Source: UBA9619 sp964630665 (GTDB lineage: Bacteria > Pseudomonadota > Gammaproteobacteria > Arenicellales > UBA868). From it: a DNA stretch of 64,000 nucleotides. Below, one piece after another: positions 17,854-26,042 of this stretch. The notes beneath the pieces are model-generated. The model ran no database searches and was not told the DNA's origin. It saw only the letters and a program-made list of their open reading frames with translations. Numbering within the stretch: the first letter of the stretch is position 1; each line of letters opens with the position of its first letter. The position numbers were made by a program, and so were the translations under genes. The stretch lies in contig CAZVVN010000008.1 of the NCBI GenBank assembly GCA_964630665.1, positions 10,486 to 74,485 on the forward strand. The letters are read 5' to 3'.

Positions 17854-18696
17854 TCAGTAACGGTTGCCCCGGGCCGGGTCGACACCTTCGTAGAGTAGCC
17901 GGCGCCTGATCCTGGCGTCGTTTCGGCACAATTCGAAATCCGCTTCGGCCAGACGCCCCTGGGGCGGACCGGCAATGGTGAAATGGCCATAGTGGTCTTC
18001 ACCATTGACCAGCGCCACCAGTGTACGGTCACCGGTTTTCTGTTTCATGGAAGGCGAGATGTAACGGATGGCAGAGCCGATACGCCGGTCGTCAGTCGTG
18101 TTGGGACCAGAGGCGTGAAACAGATGGCCATGATGCAGCGAGGCCTGGCCTGGTTTCAGAGGCACGTCCACACCATCGCTGTCGTCAACCTCGACGGCAA
18201 TTTCCTGACCGCGGGACAGCAGGTTGTTCTCGGCGAAGGTGTCTTCATGCGGTACGATCTGACGGGTGTGAGTGCCGGGCACGAAGCGCATGCAGCCGCT
18301 GGCGACGCTCGCGGGAGACAGCGCCACCCAGGCGGTGACCTGGTTGAGTTCACTGAGTCCCCAGTAGTTGAGATCCTGGTGCCAGGTCACGACTTTGCTG
18401 GTATTTGCTTCCTTGATGAACAGACCACTGCTCCAGACCATCAGGTCGGTGCCCAGTATCGGAGAGACCGATTCGATCAGATTGGGATTGCGTATCAGCT
18501 TGTCAAAAGACGGCAGCAGTCGATCGGGATAGGATCGGAGCAGCATCAGTTTCTCCGGATCATCCGCCAGTTCGACTTCGGCGGCTTCCAGGTCAGCGCG
18601 GACCGCACGAGCTTCTTTCTCACTGATCGCATCGATGGGAAAGACAAAACCATCATGGATATATGTCTCGCGAATGGATTGGCTGGCTGTTGTCAT
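17854..18696 (-). CDS. Phytanoyl-CoA dioxygenase (PhyH) family Fe(II)/2-oxoglutarate oxygenase
   Basis: A 280-residue member of the PhyH family. The Fe-binding HxD is in TWHQDLNYWG and the distal His in HGHLFHASGPN; the Arg for 2-oxoglutarate is probably in DDRRIGSAIRY. The length and fold fit bacterial PhyH enzymes, which hydroxylate diverse small molecules, ectoine or phosphonates. It is the first gene of a minus-strand group with the SDR and the altered ureohydrolase. It is divergent from the proline-racemase-family gene across about 200 bases. The substrate is unknown. Confidence 0.85.
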   Translation of the reverse strand: MTTASQSIRETYIHDGFVFPIDAISEKEARAVRADLEAAEVELADDPEKLMLLRSYPDRLLPSFDKLIRNPNLIESVSPILGTDLMVWSSGLFIKEANTSKVVTWHQDLNYWGLSELNQVTAWVALSPASVASGCMRFVPGTHTRQIVPHEDTFAENNLLSRGQEIAVEVDDSDGVDVPLKPGQASLHHGHLFHASGPNTTDDRRIGSAIRYISPSMKQKTGDRTLVALVNGEDHYGHFTIAGPPQGRLAEADFELCRNDARIRRRLLYEGVDPARGNRY

Positions 18697-18901
18697 CTTC
18701 GGCTCTCTTTGGTTCTCAGGTTCAGTTTGAACAGCTGTTGCCGGGGGTATTGAACCCTGATGCTGGTCTCATAAAGCTGTTTCAACACGTGGCCATGGTA
18801 GCGTAGTATAGGATGCCAGTAACCAGCCTGTCTGTCACGGGTCTTCAGGCGAGATGACCGGTAAGCAGGATTCGGCGTCCCAGGAGATCAGGCCAAAAGC
18901 A

Positions 18902-19969
18902 ATGAAGATCTCGAACATGATCCAGGCCATTGACCTGCATGCCTGCGGCGAGCCCGGGCGTGTCATCGTTGGCGGTGTGCTCGATGTACCGGGCCGCACC
19001 ATGTTCGAGAAGATGCGTTATCTCGAGACCGAGGCCGACGATCTACGCAAACGTATGCTGCGCGAACCGCGGGGGTACCCGGCAGCCAACTGCAATCTGA
19101 TACTCCCGCCCACCCATCCGGATGCCGATGCCGGGTTCGTCATCATGGAACAGGTGGAGTATCCACCGATGTCCGGTACCAATACGATCTGTGTCGTCAC
19201 CGCCCTGATCGAGACCGGCATGGTAACGGTCGAGGAACCGGTCACGCAGCTGAAGCTCGATTCCCCTGCGGGTCTAATCGCTGTGGAAGCTGAAGTCAGC
19301 GACGGAAAAGTGCGACGGGTCACGTTCGAGAACGTACCGGCCTTTGCAGTCCATCTGGATGTGCCGATCGAGGTGCCGCATCTGGGTACAGTCAGCGTCG
19401 ACGTCGCCTGGGGTGGTATGTTCTACGTGATTGCCGAGACCGAACCACTGGGGCTGGAACTGACGCCGTCTCGGGCCGGCGAGGTCGCGCGGGCAGGTGA
19501 GATGATCAAAGCAGCGGCCAAGGCTCAGCTGGATTGTGTGCATCCGGACAACCCCGAAGTCACCGGTGTAACCATTGCGGTTATGTCGGGTCCGGCTTCC
19601 CAGCCGGGTGCGACGCTCAAGAATGCAGCGGTGGTCTCGACCGGCCAGCTCGACTGGGACCGGCCGCAGACCTGGACGGCTGCGCTTGACCGCTCGCCCT
19701 GTGGTACCGGTACCAGTGCAAAGATGGCAACGCTGTACGCCAAGGGGCAGCTGGGGCTCAATGAGGACTTCCACCACGAGGGCATCCTCGGGACCGTGTT
19801 TACCGGGCGACTGGTGCGGGAGACCCGGGTCGGGGAGCACATCGCGGTGGTGCCGACTATCTCCGGTCAGGCCTGGGTGACTGGTATGGCGCAGTACGTT
19901 GTAGAGCCCGATGATCCCTTCCCTGAGGGGTTCACCATGGGCGACATCTGGGGCGGGGCAGTCGACTGA
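18902..19969 (+). CDS. Proline racemase family: 4-hydroxyproline epimerase / hydroxyproline dehydratase-like
   Basis: A 355-residue proline-racemase-family enzyme with the IDLHACGEPGR start and DRSPCGTG motif. The two acid/base positions are S91 (in PPMSGTNTI, Cys in true proline racemase) and C267. A Ser-Cys pair is known among 4-hydroxyproline 2-epimerases and some hydroxyproline dehydratases; proline racemase has Cys-Cys and most trans-3-hydroxyproline dehydratases have Thr-Cys. An alternative ATG at 18854 adds 16 residues and has an AGGCGAG in front, so the start is not certain. The FAD oxidase at 46-47 kb could oxidise a D-hydroxyproline product, but the genes are far apart. Confidence 0.85.
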   Translation: MKISNMIQAIDLHACGEPGRVIVGGVLDVPGRTMFEKMRYLETEADDLRKRMLREPRGYPAANCNLILPPTHPDADAGFVIMEQVEYPPMSGTNTICVVTALIETGMVTVEEPVTQLKLDSPAGLIAVEAEVSDGKVRRVTFENVPAFAVHLDVPIEVPHLGTVSVDVAWGGMFYVIAETEPLGLELTPSRAGEVARAGEMIKAAAKAQLDCVHPDNPEVTGVTIAVMSGPASQPGATLKNAAVVSTGQLDWDRPQTWTAALDRSPCGTGTSAKMATLYAKGQLGLNEDFHHEGILGTVFTGRLVRETRVGEHIAVVPTISGQAWVTGMAQYVVEPDDPFPEGFTMGDIWGGAVD

Positions 19970-20038
19970 GCTTGTAGCGCGAGAATTCCGGGCGATCACC
20001 CGGCAGACCCTGTTAGCGTCGCGGGCTGGTTTTCTCGA

Positions 20039-20899
20039 TCAGTGTAGGTTGATCAGCACCACCCCGCCTACGACTACCGCGACGCCGGCCCCGACTTGGA
20101 GCGTTATTCTTTCTTCTCGCAGTGCCAGTGCTGCCAGCAGGGTAAACACCGGGTAGGTAGCGATCACCGGAGATACCAGGGTAACAGCGTCGCGCAGCAA
20201 GGCGGCGTACATGCAGGTAATAGCCACGGCAATACATACGCCGGACAAGGCAAAGGCACTGACCCCTGCTCGCGGGACATGCAGTGGCAACCGGCCGTGC
20301 CGAATGCGGTAGATCAGCAGAACGCCCAGACCGCCGACGGTGTACGAGAGGAATCCGGCCATCATCGCGTTGGGTAATAGGTCAAGACCGATTTTGCCGG
20401 TGGTGTTTACCAGTCCCCGGATAATCGACGCCGCAGTCGCGAAAATCAGCGCGACCCGCATCACTCGGGTGACTCCAGTACCTGGTATCCAAGTCAGCGA
20501 CATGACCCCGGCCATGGTCACCAGCGTACCGACCATGATGAGTGTGGTCATGGTCTCACCAAGGAACAGGATCGCCGTGAAGGCTGCAAACAGCGGTGAT
20601 GTCGCGGCAAGTGTGGAGGCGACAGTAACGCCCGCTCGATTCATCGACTCCAGCGTGAAATAGATCGACAACATCGGGTTGACCAGGCCTGTTGCGACAA
20701 ACCACCAGAAGCCCGGTATAAACCAGTCTGTGGATTGCATCCACCAGGGTGAGGTGAGACTGAAAGTAGCCACTACTGCTGCAATGCTGATCAGGGCACC
20801 GGCCTGCGGGTCGGCATGAGACAAGCCCCGTTTAGCCGGAATCGCAGATACCCCAAAGAACAAGGCCGCCGAGAGGGCGAATATCAATGATGTTGACAT
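20039..20899 (-). CDS. EamA/DMT-superfamily transporter
   Basis: A 286-residue membrane protein with ten hydrophobic segments in two repeated EamA halves, the layout of drug/metabolite exporters such as RhaT/YdcZ-like carriers. It starts at the ATG at 20899; a TTG one codon upstream is less likely. It ends convergent with the proline-racemase-family gene 69 bases away. The upstream 253 bases hold no gene, so it probably has its own promoter. The substrate cannot be predicted. Confidence 0.85.
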   Translation of the reverse strand: MSTSLIFALSAALFFGVSAIPAKRGLSHADPQAGALISIAAVVATFSLTSPWWMQSTDWFIPGFWWFVATGLVNPMLSIYFTLESMNRAGVTVASTLAATSPLFAAFTAILFLGETMTTLIMVGTLVTMAGVMSLTWIPGTGVTRVMRVALIFATAASIIRGLVNTTGKIGLDLLPNAMMAGFLSYTVGGLGVLLIYRIRHGRLPLHVPRAGVSAFALSGVCIAVAITCMYAALLRDAVTLVSPVIATYPVFTLLAALALREERITLQVGAGVAVVVGGVVLINLH

Positions 20900-21152
20900 C
20901 AAGTTGCGGTGCAGAACGGCACAGTCGAGCCTGGCATGGAATCAGTCTCCAAACAAAGTCGAGGATTACTCAGGAAGATCTCAGTTCCGGAAACTGTCTG
21001 ATCCTCCGACTCGTTGACCGGCTACAGGTGTGGGCCAGGCCATCAGGAGTAGCACTATGGGAGTCTGTTTTGAGAATCCAGTTGTACAGTGATCCTGTAC
21101 TGGGCAGGGGGCCGCTGTGTAAGCACAAAGAATCAGCCGTAGCGAAGGGCTT
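20900..21152. other. Non-coding gap with a small inverted repeat
   Basis: A 253-base gap between two minus-strand genes (VOC protein and EamA transporter). I see no plausible gene. The inverted repeat GTACAG (21084-21089), TGATC, CTGTAC (21095-21100) has the size of a regulator site about 180 bases upstream of the EamA start. It has no poly-T and does not look like a terminator. Confidence 0.3.
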
Positions 21153-21698
21153 TCAGTCCAACATGGTTTGACGGGCTTTGGCCTTGCGTTCGGTTTCCAT
21201 CATGAATCCCGGATTCTCGCGGCACAGTTGTTCCGTGCTGCGCATGATCTCCTCGTTGGTCTGGTCGAGGTCGAACGGCAGGCCGTAGGGTTGCGGTATG
21301 TACCACGGTGTATGGGCGTAGAGTTCCAGGTAATTACCTTCGGGGTCGTGAAAGTATATCGACCAGGCATTACCGTGGCATGCGTAGCGGTCGACTTCGG
21401 TGCCATTGGCCACCAGAGAGTCACGCATCTGGCGTAACTCGTCGAGCCCCTCCAGAAGAAACGATAGTTGCTGGGCCGCACTGTAGTCGGCATCGTCGGG
21501 CCGACCTCCGATCAGGACGATCTCGTGATGCTCCTCGGGGTTGGTCGACAGGAACATCATCGGGCACGCGTTGACCGGGTGAGGACCCTGATCAGTGACA
21601 GTGAACCCCATGACGCGGGTGTAGAAGTCTCTCATCTTCTCCGCATCTCGTATGTTTAGCCCGATGTGGCCGATGCGGGGTCTGGGTTGACTGGACAT
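21153..21698 (-). CDS. VOC (glyoxalase/extradiol dioxygenase) superfamily protein
   Basis: A 181-residue vicinal-oxygen-chelate protein with the three expected metal ligands: His in HIGLNI near the start, His in HHEIVL, and Glu in YLELYAH. The last ligand sequence and the following aromatic stretch (TPWYIPQPYG) resemble extradiol ring-cleavage dioxygenases more than glyalase I. It follows the transhydroxylase-like beta-subunit gene by 83 bases on the same strand, so it may cleave a polyhydroxylated ring. An extra charged C-terminal helix follows the fold (about residues 145-181). Confidence 0.82.
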   Translation of the reverse strand: MSSQPRPRIGHIGLNIRDAEKMRDFYTRVMGFTVTDQGPHPVNACPMMFLSTNPEEHHEIVLIGGRPDDADYSAAQQLSFLLEGLDELRQMRDSLVANGTEVDRYACHGNAWSIYFHDPEGNYLELYAHTPWYIPQPYGLPFDLDQTNEEIMRSTEQLCRENPGFMMETERKAKARQTMLD

Positions 21699-21781
21699 AG
21701 TGTTTTACCTGCTGTGTTTTATCCGGCGATGTTCCCACACAATTTGTCGTCGTGACAAGTTTGGACTATATGCACTGCCGG

Positions 21782-22636
21782 CTAGTCGGTGCCACCGTAG
21801 AGCCGCAGTATGCCGAGGTAGACACTATCTTCAAGGTCAGCAGTGGTCTCGTAGTTACCGTGCTCGGCGCTGTTGAACTGTACGGTGTACGTGCCGCTGT
21901 GGCCTTCCAGGCCATCAAATCTAAAATCACCGTATTCATCGGACAGGGTGGTCTTTATCGGATTGCCGTCCTTGATCAGCACCACCTGGATGTCCGAGGC
22001 AGCATCGGTTGTGCCGTCATTCTCGGCTACCAGGGTGCCGCCGATGAAACTGTCGGTAAAGCGGTCGAGATTGCGGTAATAGACCCTGGGCTTCGCCTTG
22101 TATTCCGGGTGCAGGACCTGCAACTGCTCCTTCTCTACGATGTCTTTCATCTGACTGTCTTCAACTTTCAGTGAGCGGAAGACATCGGTCGGACAGACCT
22201 GTTCACAGCGCAGTCGGGTTTCGCCTCGATCCAGCAGGTGAGCGTCAAAATTCCATTTTTGCGCCACCTCCTCCGTCTCATTCCACCAGATTGAACCATA
22301 AGGACAGCTATCGACGATCTCCCGCTTGCCGCGGGCTTTTTCCGGATCGATCATCACGATACCGTCATCACGCTGGTAGACCGAACCATCCTTTGCCGCT
22401 GTGACGCATGGGGCATCGTCACAGTGATTGCAGGTCGTGGGTCTGAATGCCACATCAACCATCGGGGCCTGGCCATGCTCGCGTGAGGCCACATAGAACC
22501 ATTTGTGGCCGTGCAGCGGTTGGGGATCGGAATACCCCGGAAAGCGGTTGCCGATGTGCTCGTCCTTGCAGGCAAGGAAACAGTTATTGCAGTTGTGGCA
22601 CTTAGCCACATCGATAATCAGGTTCCACTTTTCCAT
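21782..22636 (-). CDS. Transhydroxylase beta-subunit-like ferredoxin with incomplete third cluster
   Basis: A 284-residue Fe-S subunit closely resembling, from memory, the small subunit of pyrogallol-phloroglucinol transhydroxylase: IDVAKCxxCNNCF start, GHxW, CxHCxxAPC, CPYG, and a C-terminal Ig/transthyretin-like domain (about 195-284). Ten Cys are visible at 13, 16, 19, 23, 69, 72, 77, 111, 144 and 148. The family's CTMC pair is replaced by W128-N-F-D131, so the cluster expected from C23, 128, 131 and 144 lacks two ligands. No signal peptide. It is divergent from the catalytic subunit, 300 bases away. It should pass electrons to, or just support, the Mo subunit in the cytoplasm. Confidence 0.87.
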   Translation of the reverse strand: MEKWNLIIDVAKCHNCNNCFLACKDEHIGNRFPGYSDPQPLHGHKWFYVASREHGQAPMVDVAFRPTTCNHCDDAPCVTAAKDGSVYQRDDGIVMIDPEKARGKREIVDSCPYGSIWWNETEEVAQKWNFDAHLLDRGETRLRCEQVCPTDVFRSLKVEDSQMKDIVEKEQLQVLHPEYKAKPRVYYRNLDRFTDSFIGGTLVAENDGTTDAASDIQVVLIKDGNPIKTTLSDEYGDFRFDGLEGHSGTYTVQFNSAEHGNYETTADLEDSVYLGILRLYGGTD

Positions 22637-22936
22637 GATCGTGCGGTTTCAGAACTGTCAGGTCTACAGACAACGGTGCCGGAACTCTCCAGGTGCCGCC
22701 GCCGGCGGGGCGACCCCGCGCCAGGTCTTCTGCCCAGAAGTCGGCGGGATCAGCCTGGAACACCTGTGACGCTGCGCCATCGGGTGTATACAATGGGTAC
22801 AGCGCCTAACCTTACGGAACTTATTCGAGGGTCGTCAAGCCCACGGTGGCCAGGATGATTGTCAGCGGTTCGTATCTTTGCTGACTATTCGTGTGGCAGC
22901 CTTTGATTACAGGGGCAAGGAGAAAGCGAGGAGAAA
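22637..22936. other. 300-base divergent region between the two Mo-enzyme subunits
   Basis: No gene is seen. It separates the start codons of the beta (minus) and alpha (plus) subunits and must hold both promoters. GAGGAGAAA directly precedes the alpha ATG. A GC-rich stretch around 22690-22720 (GCCGCCGCCGGCGGGG) could fold. TGTATACAAT near 22786 resembles a -10 box, but I see no matching -35. Confidence 0.4.
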
Positions 22937-25894
22937 ATGTCCGGTACATTGCCAATTCTTTTGTGGGGTATCGCGACTGCGCTGCGCTATACCGCGGCCA
23001 GGCACCTGGTATTCAAATCTCGGCTGGGGGAAAAAGATCTGCTCGCCCAGATCAGGACCCGCGACGGGTCAGTCGGGCGCTGGTATCAGTTCAAGGGGGG
23101 ACGACTGAAATCCCGTTCCGGTATCCATCCGGCGGCCGAGATTTCGCTTACCTTCCGAACGGCTGAAACCGGCGCCAGGCTACTGACGCCGCCGCTGGAC
23201 CACCAGCAGTTCGTCAACGCTGCAAAAGCATTCAATGTCGATATCGACGGCCCGGAAGAATTGTCACTGTGGTTCATGGAAACATTGCGTATGGTGCAGA
23301 CCGTGGGCTGGTTGTTCGGCACCCCGGTAGCCGACGGGGAGACCCGCTATGTCAACAACACCAATGGTGGTCCGGTGTTCGTCTATGTCAAGGACGGTCG
23401 AATCGTCCGGGTCACGCCCATCGAGTTCGATGACAGTGACGCACCGTCATGGTCGATGACTGCCAGGGGCAGGGTGTTTAAGCCGCCTCGGCAGACGACA
23501 CTTGCCCCGCATGCACTGGCTTCGAAATCGGTGGTCTATTCGAAGGACCGACTGCTCCATCCTCTGAAGCGGGTCGATTTCGATCCTCAAGGAGATCGCA
23601 ACTGCGCCAATCGCGGCAAATCGGGATACCAACGCATCAGCTGGGACGAAGCCCTCGACATTGTTGCCGGTGAGATCAAGCGTGTCAGACGTGAACACGG
23701 CAAGGGTGCGATCCTCAGCAGCCACAGTTCACATCACACCTGGGGCAACGTGGGCTACTACATCAGTTCGAACTTCCGCTTCATGAATACCATCGGGCAT
23801 ACCAAGATGGTGATCAATCCGGACAGCTGGGAAGGTTGGTACTGGGGCGCCATGCACCATTACGGCTACAGCATGCGCAACGGCGCATCTGAACCTTACG
23901 GGCAAGTGCAGGATTGTCTCGAGAACTGTGAAATGATCGTCTTCTGGTCCAGCGACCCGGAATCATCCAGCGGTTCCTACGCTGCATTCGAAGGTACCAT
24001 CCGCCGCCAGTGGGCCCGTGAGCTCGGGATCAAAATGGTCCACATCGATCCATTCCTGAACCACACCAGCGGCTTTCTCGGTGGCAAGTGGATTCCCGTC
24101 ATCCCCGGTACCAGTCCGGCCCTGGCGCAGGCGATCACCTATGTCTGGATCGACGAAGATCTTTACGACAAACAATACGTTGCTGAGCGAACCACGGGAT
24201 TTGAAAAGTGGCAGGCCTACATCATGGGTGACGAGGATGGCAGACCTAAGACACCCGAGTGGCAGGAGTTCGAAACCGGCGTTCCCGCCCATGTGGTCCG
24301 CGCCCTGGCCCGGGAGTGGGGGTCGAAAAAGACCTACCTCGCAGCCGGTGGCAAGGGTACCACCTTTGGCGGGGCCTGCAGGTCGGCGACCGGCATCCAG
24401 TGGGCCCGCTCGATGGTCTGTCTAATGGCCATGCAGGGGCTGGGCAAGCCCGGGGTGAATTTTGGCAACCTCCAGACCGGTGCACCACTCAACCATCATT
24501 TCTATTTTCCTGGATATGCCGAGGGCGGGATCTCCGGTGATATAGAAGGTTCAGGCACGGCATTCAACCTGTTTCAGCGCATGCCACACGTCATGAGTAT
24601 GAACAGTGTCAGCCAGAAAGTACCCCGGACCTATATTCCAGAATCGATTACAGAAGAGCGGGTCGAGGGTTATCCCACTGATCCCCGGTCGCTTGAGCGC
24701 CAGTTCCAGAAGTTCAGTTACCCTTCTCCGGGTCACTCACGCATCCGGATGTTGTATAAATACGGTGGCTCACACTTCAGCACAGTCATGGACTCGAACA
24801 GGTTGGTTCGGGCGTACCAGTCCGACGCACTCGAGTTCGTTGTCAACCAGTCGATATGGGACGAGGGCGAGACCCGATTTGCGGACATCGTACTGCCGGC
24901 CTGTACTAACTTCGAGCGCTGGGACATCGGCGAGTGGGCGGTGGCCGGAGGATATTCCCACCACAATGAGTCGCAGCTCAATCACCGTGTCATCGCCATG
25001 CAGCACAAGTGTATCGAGCCGCTGGGTGAGTCGCGTTCGGACTTCCAGATCTTTCTGGATATCTCAAAACGCCTGGGGTTGGGGGCCTATTTTGCCCAGG
25101 GAATGACCGAGCTCGACTGGTGCAAATTACAATTCGATGCATCTGATCTCAAGGGAGTGATCAGCTGGAAAGAATTTCTTCGCAAAGGCTACTACGTTGT
25201 GCCGGCCGAGGAGGAGAAACTGCGGGCACCCGCGTCGTTCAACTGGTTCGCCGAAGGTCGCAAGAAAGATGTCCCCGAGCCGCATCCGCTACCGTCGGAG
25301 TATGGCGGTGAGTTTCGCGAGGGCCTGCAGACCCAGTCCGGCAAGATCGAGTTCGAGGCGATGAGTCTGAAGAAGTTCGGTGAGGATCCCGAAAGGCCAC
25401 CGATCAACCGTTACATTCCCAGCTGGGAAGGCCGCAGGAATTCAACGCTGGCCGCACGTTTTCCTCTGCAGTTGATTACGCCGCACCCGCGCTACAGTTT
25501 TCACACGCACACCGATGGCAAGGACAGTACGATCAACGATATTGAAGCCCACCGGTTGCTGATCGACGGACGGTATTACTGGCCGGCCCGGCTCAATCCC
25601 CAAGATGCTGCTGAACGCGGCATTGAAAATCACGATCTTATCCGTCTTTTCAATGATCGAGGGGAGGTAATCTGTGGGGCTGTCGTGACCGAGCGGATTC
25701 TCGCCGGAGTGGTGCATTCCTACGAGTCCTCGGCCGTTTACGACCCGATCGGTGAACCAGGTCTTTCCCCGGAACGCGGGGGCTGCGTCAACCAGCTTAC
25801 TTCTGCCCGGCCGCAGACAGCCAAGACAACGGCCACGGCGCCCAATTCATGTCTCATCGAGGTTGAGCAATGGCGGGCCACTGCGGCACTCTGA
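22937..25894 (+). CDS. Molybdopterin enzyme, pyrogallol-phloroglucinol transhydroxylase alpha-like, with N-terminal extension
   Basis: A 985-residue DMSO-reductase-family protein. From about residue 138 (VNNTNGGPVFVYVKDG) to the end it follows the Pelobacter transhydroxylase large subunit as I remember it, with SSHHTWGNVGY (H266/H267), NPDSWEGW (D296, S297 the likely Mo ligand), FYFPGYAEGGISGD (Y527) and HSYESxAVYDP. As in that enzyme there is no N-terminal Fe-S cluster and no Tat signal. Residues 1-137 are extra; the part from about 35 to 118 has the strand-helix pattern of an SCP2 sterol-binding domain. GAGGAGAAA fixes the start. The known enzyme moves hydroxyl groups between trihydroxybenzenes without net redox. 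Substrate here unknown, probably a polyphenol. Confidence 0.87.
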   Translation: MSGTLPILLWGIATALRYTAARHLVFKSRLGEKDLLAQIRTRDGSVGRWYQFKGGRLKSRSGIHPAAEISLTFRTAETGARLLTPPLDHQQFVNAAKAFNVDIDGPEELSLWFMETLRMVQTVGWLFGTPVADGETRYVNNTNGGPVFVYVKDGRIVRVTPIEFDDSDAPSWSMTARGRVFKPPRQTTLAPHALASKSVVYSKDRLLHPLKRVDFDPQGDRNCANRGKSGYQRISWDEALDIVAGEIKRVRREHGKGAILSSHSSHHTWGNVGYYISSNFRFMNTIGHTKMVINPDSWEGWYWGAMHHYGYSMRNGASEPYGQVQDCLENCEMIVFWSSDPESSSGSYAAFEGTIRRQWARELGIKMVHIDPFLNHTSGFLGGKWIPVIPGTSPALAQAITYVWIDEDLYDKQYVAERTTGFEKWQAYIMGDEDGRPKTPEWQEFETGVPAHVVRALAREWGSKKTYLAAGGKGTTFGGACRSATGIQWARSMVCLMAMQGLGKPGVNFGNLQTGAPLNHHFYFPGYAEGGISGDIEGSGTAFNLFQRMPHVMSMNSVSQKVPRTYIPESITEERVEGYPTDPRSLERQFQKFSYPSPGHSRIRMLYKYGGSHFSTVMDSNRLVRAYQSDALEFVVNQSIWDEGETRFADIVLPACTNFERWDIGEWAVAGGYSHHNESQLNHRVIAMQHKCIEPLGESRSDFQIFLDISKRLGLGAYFAQGMTELDWCKLQFDASDLKGVISWKEFLRKGYYVVPAEEEKLRAPASFNWFAEGRKKDVPEPHPLPSEYGGEFREGLQTQSGKIEFEAMSLKKFGEDPERPPINRYIPSWEGRRNSTLAARFPLQLITPHPRYSFHTHTDGKDSTINDIEAHRLLIDGRYYWPARLNPQDAAERGIENHDLIRLFNDRGEVICGAVVTERILAGVVHSYESSAVYDPIGEPGLSPERGGCVNQLTSARPQTAKTTATAPNSCLIEVEQWRATAAL

Positions 25895-26042
25895 GTGTCT
25901 GTCTTCAGTCTTCATCCCTGGTAAGGGTACCCAGCCCGACCACCAAGCCGAGGCCTTGTTCCCTCAACCGTTTGGTAGATGCCCGAAGTCCTTCACTATT
26001 GCCCGGTGGATTTCAGCCTATTGGGTAACGGGGTAGTGGCTG

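Noticed and set aside
18781..18809. TTCAAC-17 bases-TAGTAT as promoter of the proline-racemase-family gene
   Set aside because: Only three and four of six consensus bases match; too weak to list.
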